A stretch of 21,274 nucleotides of DNA from Neocallimastix lanati (nom. inval.) (GCA_016946835.1 JACVTC010000514.1:1-21274), one strand, 5' to 3'. Counted from the first letter of the stretch, positions 1 to 9,908 are shown. Translations and numbers: made by a program. Notes: generated by a model from the sequence alone, not told the origin.

Positions 1-239
1 TTTAATAAAAAATAAAATATAAAATAAATAAAATAAAAAAATAAAATAATTAATAAAAAAATAAGATAAGAAAAAGAAATAGAAATAGAATAAGATTTTT
101 ATAAATTAATATTTTTAATATTATATATAAATAAATAATATTAATTTATATTTAATAAAATTTATTTTATTATTAAAAATTTAATATTTAAAGGAAATAC
201 AAGGTATTTAGTGACACCCGTATTATTCAATTACAAGCA
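1..239. other. AT-rich spacer upstream of the tRNA gene
   Basis: Almost pure A/T with no open frame of note. The last 50 bases before the tRNA (about 190-239) are less AT-rich and may be tRNA 5' flank. I see no other gene here. Confidence 0.6.
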
Positions 240-331
240 GCTCGTGTAGCCTAGAGGTTTAAGGCGTCGTGCTTATAAGGGTGTACCTCTTATGCAACGC
301 GAAGATCGCGGGTTCGACCCCCGCCATGAGC
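240..331 (+). tRNA. tRNA-Ile(UAU) with a 19-nt intron
   Basis: The sequence folds into a full cloverleaf. The acceptor stem is 240-246 paired with 325-331, with one G-U pair. The D stem is GCC/GGC. The anticodon stem is 267-271 with 298-302, and the T arm is 308-324 with the loop TTCGACC. The anticodon is TAT (274-276). The loop reads CTTATA, then an intron of 19 nt (278-296), then A (297), so the intron sits one base 3' of the anticodon, the standard eukaryotic nuclear position. Intron bases CTTAT (289-293) can pair with ATAAG across the anticodon, as expected of pre-tRNA. The internal B box GGTTCGACCCC is at 311-321. From memory, the 5' half resembles yeast tRNA-Ile(UAU), which also carries an intron. 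CCA is not encoded. The tRNA decodes AUA, a common codon in AT-rich genomes. Confidence 0.95.
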
Positions 332-1491
332 AATATAAATTTTGCTTTTTTGTTCTATATTTATTATTTTTTTTAATTTATTTATTATATATAATTCATA
401 TTTATATTTATATCTATATTTATTATAATTTTAAAAATTTTATTATTTTATTATTTTTTATTTTTTATTTTATTTTAATTTTTTTGATTCCTTTTTTTTT
501 TTTTTTTTTTTTTTAAAGAATAATTTAGATTTTTTTATTTTTATATCACTTTAATTCCTTTTTTAATAATTATTTTTATTCGTTTTTATTAAAAAAATTT
601 TTTTAAATATAAAATTTAATAAATTATAAAGTAAAATAATTTTTTTTTTTTTTCTTATAATATATATATTATAATTAAATAACATCAATTTAATATTATA
701 AAGTATTGTATATATATATATAATATGTTTAAATCAATCCATAGTTAATATGTTAAATAGTAAATAATATTATGAAATAAATAATAATAATAATAATAAT
801 AATATTTATTTTCTATAAATTTTGAGAGATTTAATCCTATTTATACAAAACAATCATTAAGAAAAAATAAATTCGAAATAAAAAATATGTTTTATTAAAA
901 AAATTTGTTAAAAATCAATATGTATTTATAGATAATAAATGATGAAATAAAAATAATATATATTTAAAACGTTTTATTTTTATTACTTAAAATATATATA
1001 TATATATAAGTTGATAATTAACTTTAATAATTATTAGTTATTCAATTTAGTTCAATTAAACTAATTTTTCCTTTATTTTAATAATAAAAAATATCTTTTA
1101 AATATTACTATTAATCTAATTTAACAATAACCTTACAAAGAACATATTAATATTTCAAATCTCTCTTTTATATTTTATAAATTATATACTAATACTATTT
1201 AATTTTTTAAGATATAATTAATATAAATATTAATAATGTATTATACTAATAATAATAATAATATCAATATATTTATATGTTTTAATATAATATATATAAA
1301 ATAATATTAATAAATACCTGTGAATTCATATATAAATAATTTCAAACTAAATAGAAATACAATTTTACTTACTAATATTTCAGAATTATTTAATAAGAAT
1401 TTATATTAATTATTAATCATTTAAGTAAATATTAATTTATTAATAATATTAATTATTTAAAATGTAACTAACTGAAATTTAGAATTCAATT
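332..1491. other. AT-rich non-coding spacer with simple repeats
   Basis: No credible gene. The short open frame starting inside the tRNA is a by-product of T-rich sequence. The stretch holds long T runs (about 491-514 and 642-652), (TA)n tracts near 711-722 and 994-1008, and an (AAT)n run at about 781-803. A small inverted repeat (TAACTGAA with TTCAGTTA) lies near 1467-1497. Confidence 0.6.
346..351 (+). terminator. Pol III T-run terminator of the tRNA
   Basis: A run of six T lies 15 bases after the tRNA, preceded by a run of four T at 340-343. This is the usual RNA polymerase III stop. Confidence 0.8.
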
Positions 1492-1569
1492 CAGTTATAT
1501 TTTTAATATGTATTGTTAAAACTTCAAGTCAATTTGGTTTTGACGATTAGGTCAAGATATCAAATTATA
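1492..1569 (+). repeat. Left arm of an inverted repeat split by the copia element
   Basis: This arm is the reverse complement of 8137-8215. The inner 25 bases (1545-1569) match 23 of 25. The outer part aligns with several small gaps, starting at CAGTTA. Without the copia element the arms would be about 105 bases apart, so the host sequence looks like a short MITE-like fold-back sequence. No target duplication is visible around it and no transposase is present. Confidence 0.6.
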
Positions 1570-1668
1570 TTAATATAAAATTATTATTGGATAATAATTT
1601 TTAGGGATTAGAATTTTAAAATTAATATTAAAGAAATATTAATTAAAAAAATTAAATTAATTAGTATA

Positions 1669-1673
1669 TATTA
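1669..1673. repeat. Target-site duplication TATTA (left)
   Basis: TATTA directly abuts the left LTR and is repeated exactly at 8128-8132 after the right LTR. A 5-bp duplication is standard for Ty1/copia integration. Confidence 0.9.
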
Positions 1674-1824
1674 TGTTAAAATTTAATTTATTAATATATA
1701 AAAATAAAGAAAACAAACACTCGAACGTACAAAACTCAATTAAACAATTGGGTTTATGAAATAATATATCTACATTAAACAATGTAAATTTTTATAAAAC
1801 TTCAAAAATCAATAAATCAAGAAA

Positions 1825-1866
<42 letters not shown>

Positions 1867-1976
1867 CGGTTTAAAATAAAATATTAATAATTACTAAATA
1901 AATACATTTTACATTGATATTTGTACTACATATTATTTATTTATTTTTTAATATTAAATGTATTTATTATTTCACA
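1674..1976 (-). repeat. 3' LTR of the copia element
   Basis: 303 bp, starting TGTTAAA and ending TTTCACA on the plus strand. It contains a 37-base T run (1830-1866), which is poly(A) in the sense orientation. Outside one 27-bp gap and one A it is identical to 7797-8127. Confidence 0.95.
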
Positions 1977-1984
1977 TTCCCCCT
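1977..1984 (-). promoter_or_regulatory. Polypurine tract of the copia element
   Basis: On the minus strand AGGGGGAA directly precedes the 3' LTR. This is the expected position and composition of the plus-strand DNA primer in reverse transcription, and it stands out in AT-rich sequence. Confidence 0.85.
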
Positions 1985-1996
1985 AATTATTAATTT

Positions 1997-3490
1997 TTAT
2001 TCATATTTGTATAATAAACTATTTCTAAAATTTTGCATTTTATATTTATTTAAAAATTTCGTCAGACCATCTGCTTTATTATTCTTTGATTCTATGTATT
2101 CAAGTTCTACTTTTTTTTCCTTTATTAATTCTCTGATTTTATGATATTTAATGTGTTTTGATCTTGGGTTTATTGTATTATTTTCAGCGTTATATATTGC
2201 TGCTTGATTGTCAATGTAAATTTTTATGCATTCTCTTTGATCCTTTATTTCTCCTAAAATGTTTCTATACCATAAAGCTTGTTTCGCACATTCATATAGT
2301 CCATAATATTCGGCTTCTGCGGTGGAGGTAGCTACACACTTTTGGAGCTTTGAGTACCAACTAGTTGGACCTGAACCCATAAAATAGATAAAACCTGTCG
2401 TAGACCTTCTCGTTTCTTTATCATTAGCATAATCTGAATCGACATACGTTTTTAGACATTTTTCTCCATTAAATAAAATACCGTAATATTTTGCTCCTTT
2501 TAAATATCTGAATATTTGTATTACGTTTTTCCAATCTTTTACCTTTGGTTCTTTGCAATGTTGAGCTACTCTATTCACAGAAAACATAATATCTGGTCTT
2601 GTACAGATAGCCAGATATATTAAACTTCCTACGGCGGACCTATACGTTGTTGGATCAAATAATTCTTCATCATCTTCTTTATCAGATAAACTTGGTTCGG
2701 TAGTTCCTATTTCTTTACAATCTTTTAGTCCAAATTTTTCGAGTATGTCTTCCAAATATCTTTCTTGATGTAAAAGGTAACCATTAGGAATCCTTTCTAT
2801 TTTTATACCTATAATAAAATTTGCTTTACCAATATCAGTTACAGAGTATTTTCTTTAATTCGTCTTACTGTTTTATTAATTTCATCATCTTTACCTGTAA
2901 TTAATAAATCATCTACGTATACTCCTATAACACACACAAGTTTATTATCTTTTTTCTTAATAAAAATACACGGTTCACTGACTAATTCATAGAATCCCAA
3001 ATGTTTTAAAGTAGTACTAATATTATTATTCCATTCTCTTGCAGCCTGTTTTAGTCCATATAAAGCCTTTTGTAACTTAAAATATCCTTTTCCAAAATTT
3101 GGATCTCCTTCAGGTATCTTCATAAAAATGTCTTCCTTCAAATCGGCATATAGATAAGCTGCCTTTATATCCATTTGGTGAATGTTAAAATTGTTTTCTG
3201 CAGCAATAGATATTATTATTCTTAATGAATCCTGCTTTAGTGTTGGTGAAAAAGTTTCTTTTTAATCTTCTCCATATTCCTGGGTATAGCCTCTTGCTAC
3301 TAGCCTTGCTTTATATTTATCGATTTTTCCTTCACTATCTCTTTTAATTTTGAAAACCCACCTGGAATCGATTATATTAGCGCCTTCAGGAACCTTTTCA
3401 ATCTTTTTGAATACTTTCCTTTCTTTCATATTATTTAATTCGTTTTCTATAGCACTTATCCATTTATCTTTGTCTTTTCTTTTAAATTTC
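1997..3490 (-). pseudogene. pol: copia pol, reverse transcriptase and RNase H part
   Basis: The RT region begins near 3490 with a K/D-rich stretch, followed by the copia RT start (WVFKIKRD, KARLVARGYTQEYG). A TAA at 3262-3264 stands where the family usually has Tyr or Phe, before KETFSPT. From 3174 come MDIKAAYLYADL, the LYGLKQAAREW motif and the catalytic YVDD in VCVIGVYVDDLL. A one-base deletion in an A run near 2844 then shifts the frame. The new frame carries the RT thumb/connection (SLIYLAICTRPDIMFSVNRVAQ) and RNase H, with acidic residues in YVDSDYAND, in STAEAEYYGL and in DNQAAI, and the closing HIKYHKIREL and ADGLTKFL. It ends at a stop at 1997-1999, just before the polypurine tract. 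Domains are recognisable throughout, but not translatable as one chain. Confidence 0.9.
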
Positions 3491-4202
3491 CATATATGAA
3501 TTTGGTTCTCTGATTTGGTTAATTGTCGTTAAACATTCCCTTTTTCTCTTATTACTGTTCTCTTGTATTTCTCCTCTATAGTCATTTACGTTAATTCCTT
3601 CCACATTTTCCTCTACATTTGTATTTAAATTAGCATTTTTATTTAAACTTTTAAGTTTTCTTTTTCCTTTATGCATTATTGTTTCATATTCTCTACTTTT
3701 ATTTTTATTAAAATTTAGCGAATCATTATTAATTATTTTAAACTTTTCAAAATTTTTATTATTGTCCATTTTTGATTCATTAATTTTATTTTTTGAATTA
3801 ATTAAATTATTTTTTAATTTATACGATTTTAATAAATTTTTATCTTTTGAAAATTTTTTATTGTCTTTATTTTTAAAAGTTAAATGTAAATTAGATTTTT
3901 GTTTATTTTCTGAATAATTATTTTTTATATTAATTTTATATTTATTTATAACTTCTACATGATTTTTTTTTAGGATTTTTATCAAACTTTACAGGATTTT
4001 TGTCAGGATTTTCAGGATTTTTGTTTTCAATTATTTTGTTTTAAGGATATATTTGATTCATTAGGTTTGTATTATTTTTCGTATTATTTGTTTTTATTTT
4101 TATTTCCCTTGAATTCTTATTTTTTAATTTTGAATTGCTTGAATGATTTTCGGCATTAACTTTATTTGGATTAATTTCTAAATTAATTTTTTGACTAATT
4201 TC

Positions 4203-4267
<65 letters not shown>

Positions 4268-5290
4268 TATTATTATTATTATTATTATTTGGAATAATAT
4301 TTTTAACAATTTGTTTATTGTTATTTTCAAAAATTTCTTTGTTTACATCTAAATGAGAACACTCTTCATTGGGATTATTTTCACTCAAATTATTTTCACT
4401 CAAATTATTTTCAATCAAATTATTTTCACTCAAATTATTTTTACTCAAATTGTTTTCAGTTGAATTATTATTATTTGAAGTATTTTCAACTAAATTTTTA
4501 TTTAAATTATTTTCAATTAATATATTTTTATTTGAATTATCTTCAATTATAATGTTTTCTTTTAAATTAAACGCGTCATTTTCATTATTTTTGTTTATAA
4601 TGGTAATTTCTTCTTTATCATAGTCATCTAATTCCAAAATCTCTTTACCTTTATCTTTGTTTTTATTTATAATAGATACTTTTTCGCCGTTAATACTTTC
4701 TCCCTTACCTTTATTGAAATAAATATCTTCGTTAACATTTCTATTTAGAATAACTTCACTATTATTATTGATTAATTTATTCCTTTCATTAATAATATTT
4801 ATATTGTTTTTAATATTGTTTTCTTCGTTATAGTTCTGTTTACTTGTTGAACTTTCTTCTAATTTTTCTTTCTGTTTTGCTTCACCTAACGAAAGCGTGT
4901 TCGTTTTTGTATTACCGTGCTTTATCAACGTGTTTATGTTCTCAAGTTTCTCTTCTATTAATTTAAATTTATTCTCAAGATGTTCTTTTTCTTTTTGTCT
5001 TAATGAAAGACTTTCTTCTTCTTTATCTTTATTGATATCATTTTTTGAATTATTTGAAATATCTTGCATGTCTAAATTGACAATATCTTCTTTTACTGTT
5101 CGTTCATTGTTATTATCTCTTTGACTCCTGTTCTCTTCATTGTTCTTTTCTTGAGGATCTTCTTCTATTTCTTTATTTTCTTGAATAATATTAATTATGT
5201 CATTTCTGTTGTAGTAATTTCTTTCTTCTAAGTTTTTCATTAATGTGTCTTCATCTTGCGTTTCGGTTTCTTCATTTTCATATCTCCTTG
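3482..5290 (-). pseudogene. pol: Asn-rich low-complexity spacer of copia pol between integrase and RT
   Basis: About 600 codons separate the end of recognisable integrase from RT. By family knowledge this spacer is usually much shorter. It is rich in Asn, Lys and Glu. It has a tandem ENNLS/ENNLI pentamer series (plus strand about 4376-4460) and a poly-Asn run encoded by (AAT)n at about 4203-4290, broken by one or two Ser codons. Then come KNP and ENP repeats (about 3983-4024). A TAA at 4041-4043 interrupts the frame, the frame shifts in the run of nine A near 3970, and it shifts again near 3482. I see no known fold. Poly-Asn tracts of this kind are typical of AT-rich genomes. Confidence 0.75.
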
Positions 5291-6845
5291 CTTCAGATAC
5301 ATAATCAAAGTTAAAGTTACCTGGCTGATCTTCAAGAAATTCTACCACACGTTTCACATATATTTTCATTTTATCAATATCGAATATTCTGTACCCTGTT
5401 GAGTCTTCGTCGTATCCCAGAAAGATTCCTTTTCTTGAATTACTCCTAAATTTTTCTGGATTTACTTCATAATAGTAAACTTTACAGCCAAATACATGTA
5501 ATTTACTATTGTCAACTTTCTTTTCGTAGAATACTTCGAATGGGATTTTGTTATTATTTCCATGATGCGGCACCCTATTATGCACATAATTAGCTGTCTT
5601 TAAAGCATCTTCCCAAAATCTTCTACATAATTGACTATCTATTAACATTGCGGTAGCAATTTGGATAAGTACTCCGTTTAGTCTTTCTGCTCTACCGTTT
5701 TGTTGAGGATTTCCTGGTACAGTGAATTGTTGCGTGATTCCGTATTTGTTGCATATTTCTTTAAAATTATTTGAAGTGAATTCAGTTCCATTATCACTTC
5801 TTAAATATATTATATTTGAATTTGTTTTATTTTTAATTTTGATATACCATGTTTCAAATACTTAATATACTTCCGACTTCTTCTTTACTGTAAGGACCCA
5901 ACCATATCTACTATAATCATCTAAAATAGTCACGAAATAGCAGTTGCAATAAATTGATGGTGGTGCCGGTCCAACAAGATCTATATGCACTAATTCAAGA
6001 ATTTTTCTCGAATTATTCTGTGCTTTACCATATGGTTCATTCTTCATTTTTGCTTGTATACAGATCTCACATTTATCTATTTTGTTTCCATAGGTCAGGT
6101 GCCCAATTCTTCGATTCCATAGAATATCATTTCCTTTAGTGTTGACGTTATTGCATAGTATATTATTACTTTTAATACATACTTCAAAAACATCATTATC
6201 ACTAGCTTTAATTTTTGAAATTGTATTAAAATACTTATCTAGGATATACGCATATACGTCATCGTATTCCTTTATAAAAACTATTACATATTCATCCCTT
6301 GCTAGTTTACTAATCGAAATTAAATTTCTTTTAATATCCGGAACATATAATACTTCCTTTAGCTTTAATAATTCTTTGTTCATATTTCCTTGTATCTCTC
6401 CAATGTATGTTGAGTTGGTTGTATTCCCATTTGCATAATTTATTTCTTCCACGTGTTCCTCTTCATTCATTAGTATATTTTTGTTTTGAGTCATATTATT
6501 AGATGCACCTGAATCTAGAGTCCACCAACTACATTCTACATGATTTTTAGTTACGTTATTATTAAATACATTATTGCATTGTTTTGTATTGTCACTACAT
6601 GGATTTTCAAAAGAAGTGTTATAATCCAGAACAAAAAAATCATTAAGATTTAATTTATCATTGTCTGTTTCTGTTATTGTCATATTGGCCTGTTTTTTGT
6701 TTACCTTGCCTCCCTTGTTTCTTGGCGAATTCTTGTGACATCTTCCTTTTAATCTTGCAATCTCTTTCAAAATGACCAAATCTGTGGCAAAAGAAACATT
6801 CAATATTAGAATTAGTTTTTCTACCTTCTCCATTACCTTTTTCAT
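4041..6845 (-). pseudogene. pol: copia pol, protease and integrase part
   Basis: The frame lies +1 to gag and overlaps it from 6845 to 6658. The protease has the active site DSGA (residues 111-114, WTLDSGASNN). The integrase zinc region is odd. It reads LWNRRIGHL...CEICIQAK, so the first His is Asn (residue 244), and the gap between the second His and the Cys pair is only 9 residues, against about 30 in the family. The integrase core has the first Asp in HIDLVGP (residue 289) and DDYSRYGWV. After a TAA at 5862-5864, in the same frame, come the second Asp in RSDNGTEF and the Glu in NGRAERLN, then FLGYDEDSTGYRIFD. An active integrase is unlikely given the stop and the damaged zinc site. Confidence 0.9.
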
Positions 6846-7623
6846 AATTTCTTTTTGGATATCTTCTAAAGTCTTGATTTACCCCTTTTCCTTTTCCTTG
6901 GCTTTGGGTCGTAGTGCTGAATACATGTTGTATTCCTATCATCTTTCCTTTTTTCCTTTCTTCGACTTTCTTGAGTCGTTCTACTAGCCCTAATGTATAT
7001 TCTTTACAGCTTTTCCAGTCTTTTTGATCAAAAATATTTACGCTTTGATATTCTTCTGGTAAAGAGTTAAATAATAGTAATTTCTTTTCCTCATCTGTAA
7101 CTACAACATTCATATATTCTATCATATTAATATTCTTACTTAATTTTGTTAAAAATCTTGAAAAGCTTGTTTTGGGGTTGTATCTTAAAGCATTAGTTTC
7201 ATCGATTAATTGATTTCTCCTTGTCACATCATCTCCAATATGAATTTGTTGTAACGTTTGCCAAATTTGATAACCTGTAAGAGATGGATCTTGAATATCT
7301 TGTTGTGTTTTTGGTCCCAACGTGCTTCTTATTAAACTTTTTAAACTGGCATCTGTTTTTAAATCCTCTTTTGTCACTGATTCTCCATATTTCATTTTGT
7401 ACTCATATGGTGCAATTAAATCATTTATACTTTCTGTTCCACTAACTATGGGAACTTTTGGAGTATGATCTATATCGACCCATTCTTCGAGATCATAGTA
7501 TTGTAAGATACCTCTCATGAATAGTTGCCAGGTTATGATGTTATTACTGTCTAATTCATATATAACTTTTCCTATTAGGACAGAGGGATCAAATCTTTTG
7601 ATTTGAGGAATATTATTATCCAT
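6658..7623 (-). CDS. gag: copia Gag nucleocapsid protein, intact open frame
   Basis: 321 residues from an ATG about 170 bases inside the 5' LTR. The N-terminal two thirds resemble the copia Gag capsid region (UBN2-like, with WQTLQQIHIGDD and LLLFNSLPEEYQ). The C-terminus is basic with one CCHC zinc knuckle, C276-C279-H284-C289 (CFFCHRFGHFERDC), which binds the element RNA in virus-like particles. It stops at TGA 6658-6660, overlapping the pol frame. This is the only undamaged coding sequence of the element. Gag expression without Pol is therefore possible. Confidence 0.92.
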   Translation of the reverse strand: MDNNIPQIKRFDPSVLIGKVIYELDSNNIITWQLFMRGILQYYDLEEWVDIDHTPKVPIVSGTESINDLIAPYEYKMKYGESVTKEDLKTDASLKSLIRSTLGPKTQQDIQDPSLTGYQIWQTLQQIHIGDDVTRRNQLIDETNALRYNPKTSFSRFLTKLSKNINMIEYMNVVVTDEEKKLLLFNSLPEEYQSVNIFDQKDWKSCKEYTLGLVERLKKVEERKKGKMIGIQHVFSTTTQSQGKGKGVNQDFRRYPKRNYEKGNGEGRKTNSNIECFFCHRFGHFERDCKIKRKMSQEFAKKQGRQGKQKTGQYDNNRNRQ

Positions 7624-7781
7624 AGTAGTAATGGTACTAGAAGTAGCATTTTCTGTTGGTCGTTTTAAAGTATTTTTACTTATTTTGAATTTTAAATATT
7701 TTAATTTTTTTTTTTTTTTATTTACTTATTTAAAAATTGAAATTGAATGATTTTTCAATGAAGTAAAATTATAATGAGTCA

Positions 7782-7796
7782 ATGAGACTCTTAATC
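7782..7796 (-). promoter_or_regulatory. Primer-binding site matching the tRNA-Lys(CUU) anticodon arm
   Basis: Directly next to the 5' LTR, the plus strand reads ATGAGACTCTTAATC. From memory this equals positions 26-40 of animal-type tRNA-Lys(CUU), with anticodon CTT in the loop CTCTTAA. No tRNA 3'-end (TGG...) site is seen. The arrangement fits half-tRNA priming, as known for Drosophila copia, where a 5' fragment of initiator tRNA-Met primes. The identity of the primer is inferred from remembered tRNA sequence. Confidence 0.7.
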
Positions 7797-7976
7797 TGTT
7801 AAAATTTAATTTATTAATATATAAAAATAAAGAAAACAAACACTCGAACGTACAAAACTCAATTAAACAATTGGGTTTATGAAATAATAATTTTATTAAT
7901 AAATATTAAAATAATATATCTACATTAAACAATGTAAATTTTTATAAAACTTCAAAAATCAATAAATCAAGAAAAG

Positions 7977-8017
<41 letters not shown>

Positions 8018-8127
8018 CGGTTTAAAATAAAATATTAATAATTACTAAATAAATACATTTTACATTGATATTTGTACTACATATTATTTATTTATTTTTT
8101 AATATTAAATGTATTTATTATTTCACA
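7797..8127 (-). repeat. 5' LTR of the copia element
   Basis: 331 bp. It is identical to the other LTR except for an extra 27 bp around 7889-7915, which lies between short AATAAT repeats, and one extra A before the 37-base T run (7981-8017). Confidence 0.95.
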
Positions 8128-8132
8128 TATTA
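8128..8132. repeat. Target-site duplication TATTA (right)
   Basis: Exact copy of 1669-1673, right after the CA end of the LTR. Confidence 0.9.
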
Positions 8133-8136
8133 TTAC

Positions 8137-8215
8137 TATAATTTGGCATCTTGACCTAATCTTTATAGCCATATTTATTCCAAAGTATTAACATTTATAC
8201 AATAAAAATTAACTG
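8137..8215 (-). repeat. Right arm of the inverted repeat split by copia
   Basis: Reverse complement of 1492-1569; see that entry. The inner 25 bases (8137-8161) have two mismatches, and the outer part is diverged with gaps. Confidence 0.6.
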
Positions 8216-8425
8216 TTAAAACTAAATGTATATAAAGAGTTTCAATTTTGATACAAAAAGGGTCTTTTATCTTAATCTAATATAGAATTAAAAGTGATAA
8301 TAGACTATATCAAAATAAAAAGAAAAATGTATAAATAATGCAAAAATTTAATAATATTTTATTATAACAAATTTGTTTTATTATAATTTTTTATTTATTA
8401 TAATTTTATTTACTTATTTACCTAT

Positions 8426-8456
<31 letters not shown>

Positions 8457-9448
8457 TTAATGATTTAATTGTATATTAAATTAATAATAAAAATTTAAAT
8501 ATGTTTATTAAATCAAAATTAAATATAGATACTAATTTAAATAATATGAAGAATTAATTTTATATATCAATTATAAAATTTAATAATGAAGAATAATTGA
8601 ATAAAGAAAATATTTACATCTATCTAGTTTTTTTTCACAAGAATTATAATAATTTATATTATAAATGATAAAAGAAATAAAAAGAAATAAAAAGAAATAA
8701 AAAGAAATAAAAAGAAATAAAAAGAAATAAAAAGAAATAAAAAGAAATAAAAAGAAATAAAAAGAAATAAAAAGAAATAAAAAGAAATAAAAAGAAATAA
8801 AAAGAAATAAAAGGACATAAAAGGAAATAAACGAAGATCATTTGTTTACAAGTTTAATATTTATAACACTATTTTAAATTTTATTTACAAGTTTATTTAA
8901 TATAGAAAGTTATTGTTAAAGTGTTAAAGTAATGATTTAATATTAAAAATAATTAGAATTAAACATATTTTTTTTTTTTACATTAAAAATTAATTAACGA
9001 ATTGTATTTGAAAAAAGAATATATTTATTATATTATATTTTAGAATATTATTAATAAAATATTGTTATTAATAATTGTTGGTAGTTTATTTATAATTTTG
9101 TTTATTATTTTATCTGTTATTTATTTTTATTATTATTAAGGCTTTATTTTAGAGAAATAACTAGAATCAATAAAATAGACTTATGGCTACAATTTAAGTG
9201 TAATTTATAATATATATTTATTATGCAAAAGCTTTTCAATTTTAAGTTGCTATCGAGACACTTTTTAAATTAAATTTTTATTATAATTTTTCCTAGAAGT
9301 ATAATTTTGAAGAAGAGTTTAATTTTATTTTAAGTTTACCGTTGGGTATCTATTTAATAAATAGAATAAGCGTTGGATTAGGTTAGTATGATTAAATTTA
9401 CAAAGTATTGATTTATTATTTCATTATAATTTTTTGATTTTCCAAGCA
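8216..9448. other. AT-rich non-coding spacer with minisatellites
   Basis: No gene seen on either strand. Besides the decamer array at 8671-8830 it contains an (ATTT)n run at about 8423-8458 and scattered T runs. The open frame through the decamer array is only a translation of the repeat. Confidence 0.6.
8671..8830. repeat. 10-bp minisatellite, 14 perfect copies plus 2 degenerate
   Basis: The unit AAAGAAATAA repeats without a change from 8671 to 8810. Two copies with one or two changes follow (8811-8830). The lack of variation suggests recent expansion. Confidence 0.95.
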
Positions 9449-9660
9449 TGTAAGAATCTATAATTATTTGTTAGCAAATAATTATTTTTTCTTAGTTAAG
9501 TTATTATAACTATAACTTTATTTAATTACATATAATATTTATTAAATTTATTTAATTTAATTTTAAATATTCATTAATTTAACAAAATTTATTTAATTAA
9601 TTTTAAATAATATATTTACAATATGCTAAATTCTCTACTGTAACTAATGTATTTTGTATT

Positions 9661-9714
9661 GTATTCTGTATTTTATAATGTATTCTGTATTTTATAATGT
9701 ATTCTGTATTTTAT
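9661..9714. repeat. 19-bp tandem repeat, about 2.8 copies
   Basis: The unit GTATTCTGTATTTTATAAT is repeated at 9661, 9680 and 9699. It lies within the left B copy and is absent from the right copy. Confidence 0.85.
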
Positions 9715-9908
9715 TAACTATTTAATTTTATATTTTTAATATAAGGATAAATTATATGATCGAAATATCTTTTATTATTTTATTCTTTTATTTTCGATCA
9801 TTAGATTGGAAAATCGGTTAATTAAGATTTTTTCCAATTACTTTTTAGAAGTAATCGGTTTTACTTAACTAATGCGATGATCGATATGGATAGAATATCG
9901 ATCGAAAA

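Larger units (their letters stand above)
1674..8127 (-). mobile_element. Ty1/copia LTR retrotransposon, full length, pol degenerate
   Basis: The element is 6454 bp, bounded by TG...CA LTRs and a perfect 5-bp duplication. On the minus strand the order is 5' LTR (7797-8127), primer-binding site, gag, protease, integrase, long Asn-rich spacer, RT, RNase H, polypurine tract, 3' LTR (1674-1976). Integrase lying before RT is diagnostic of copia. The LTRs differ only by a 27-bp indel and one A in a homopolymer, which points to recent insertion. Even so, pol has three TAA codons (5862-5864, 4041-4043, 3262-3264) and at least three frame breaks (in the run of nine A about 3966-3974, near 3482, and near 2844). 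It could be mobilised in trans, have decayed quickly, or be miscalled in homopolymers. Confidence 0.95.

Noticed and set aside
292-516. Short open frame of 74 codons starting inside the tRNA
   Set aside because: It overlaps the tRNA and is then only Phe/Ile/Tyr from T-rich spacer.
4369-5124. Plus-strand open frames opposite copia pol
   Set aside because: They are antisense shadows of the Asn-rich spacer and have no features of their own.
1674-8127. Reassigned TAA codon, suggested by three in-frame TAA in copia pol
   Set aside because: TAA ends gag of C and D right at their frameshift sites, and one-base indels also break pol, so ordinary decay explains the stops better.
8659-8841. Open frame of 60 codons on the minus strand rich in Phe and Leu
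   Set aside because: It is only a translation of the 10-bp minisatellite.
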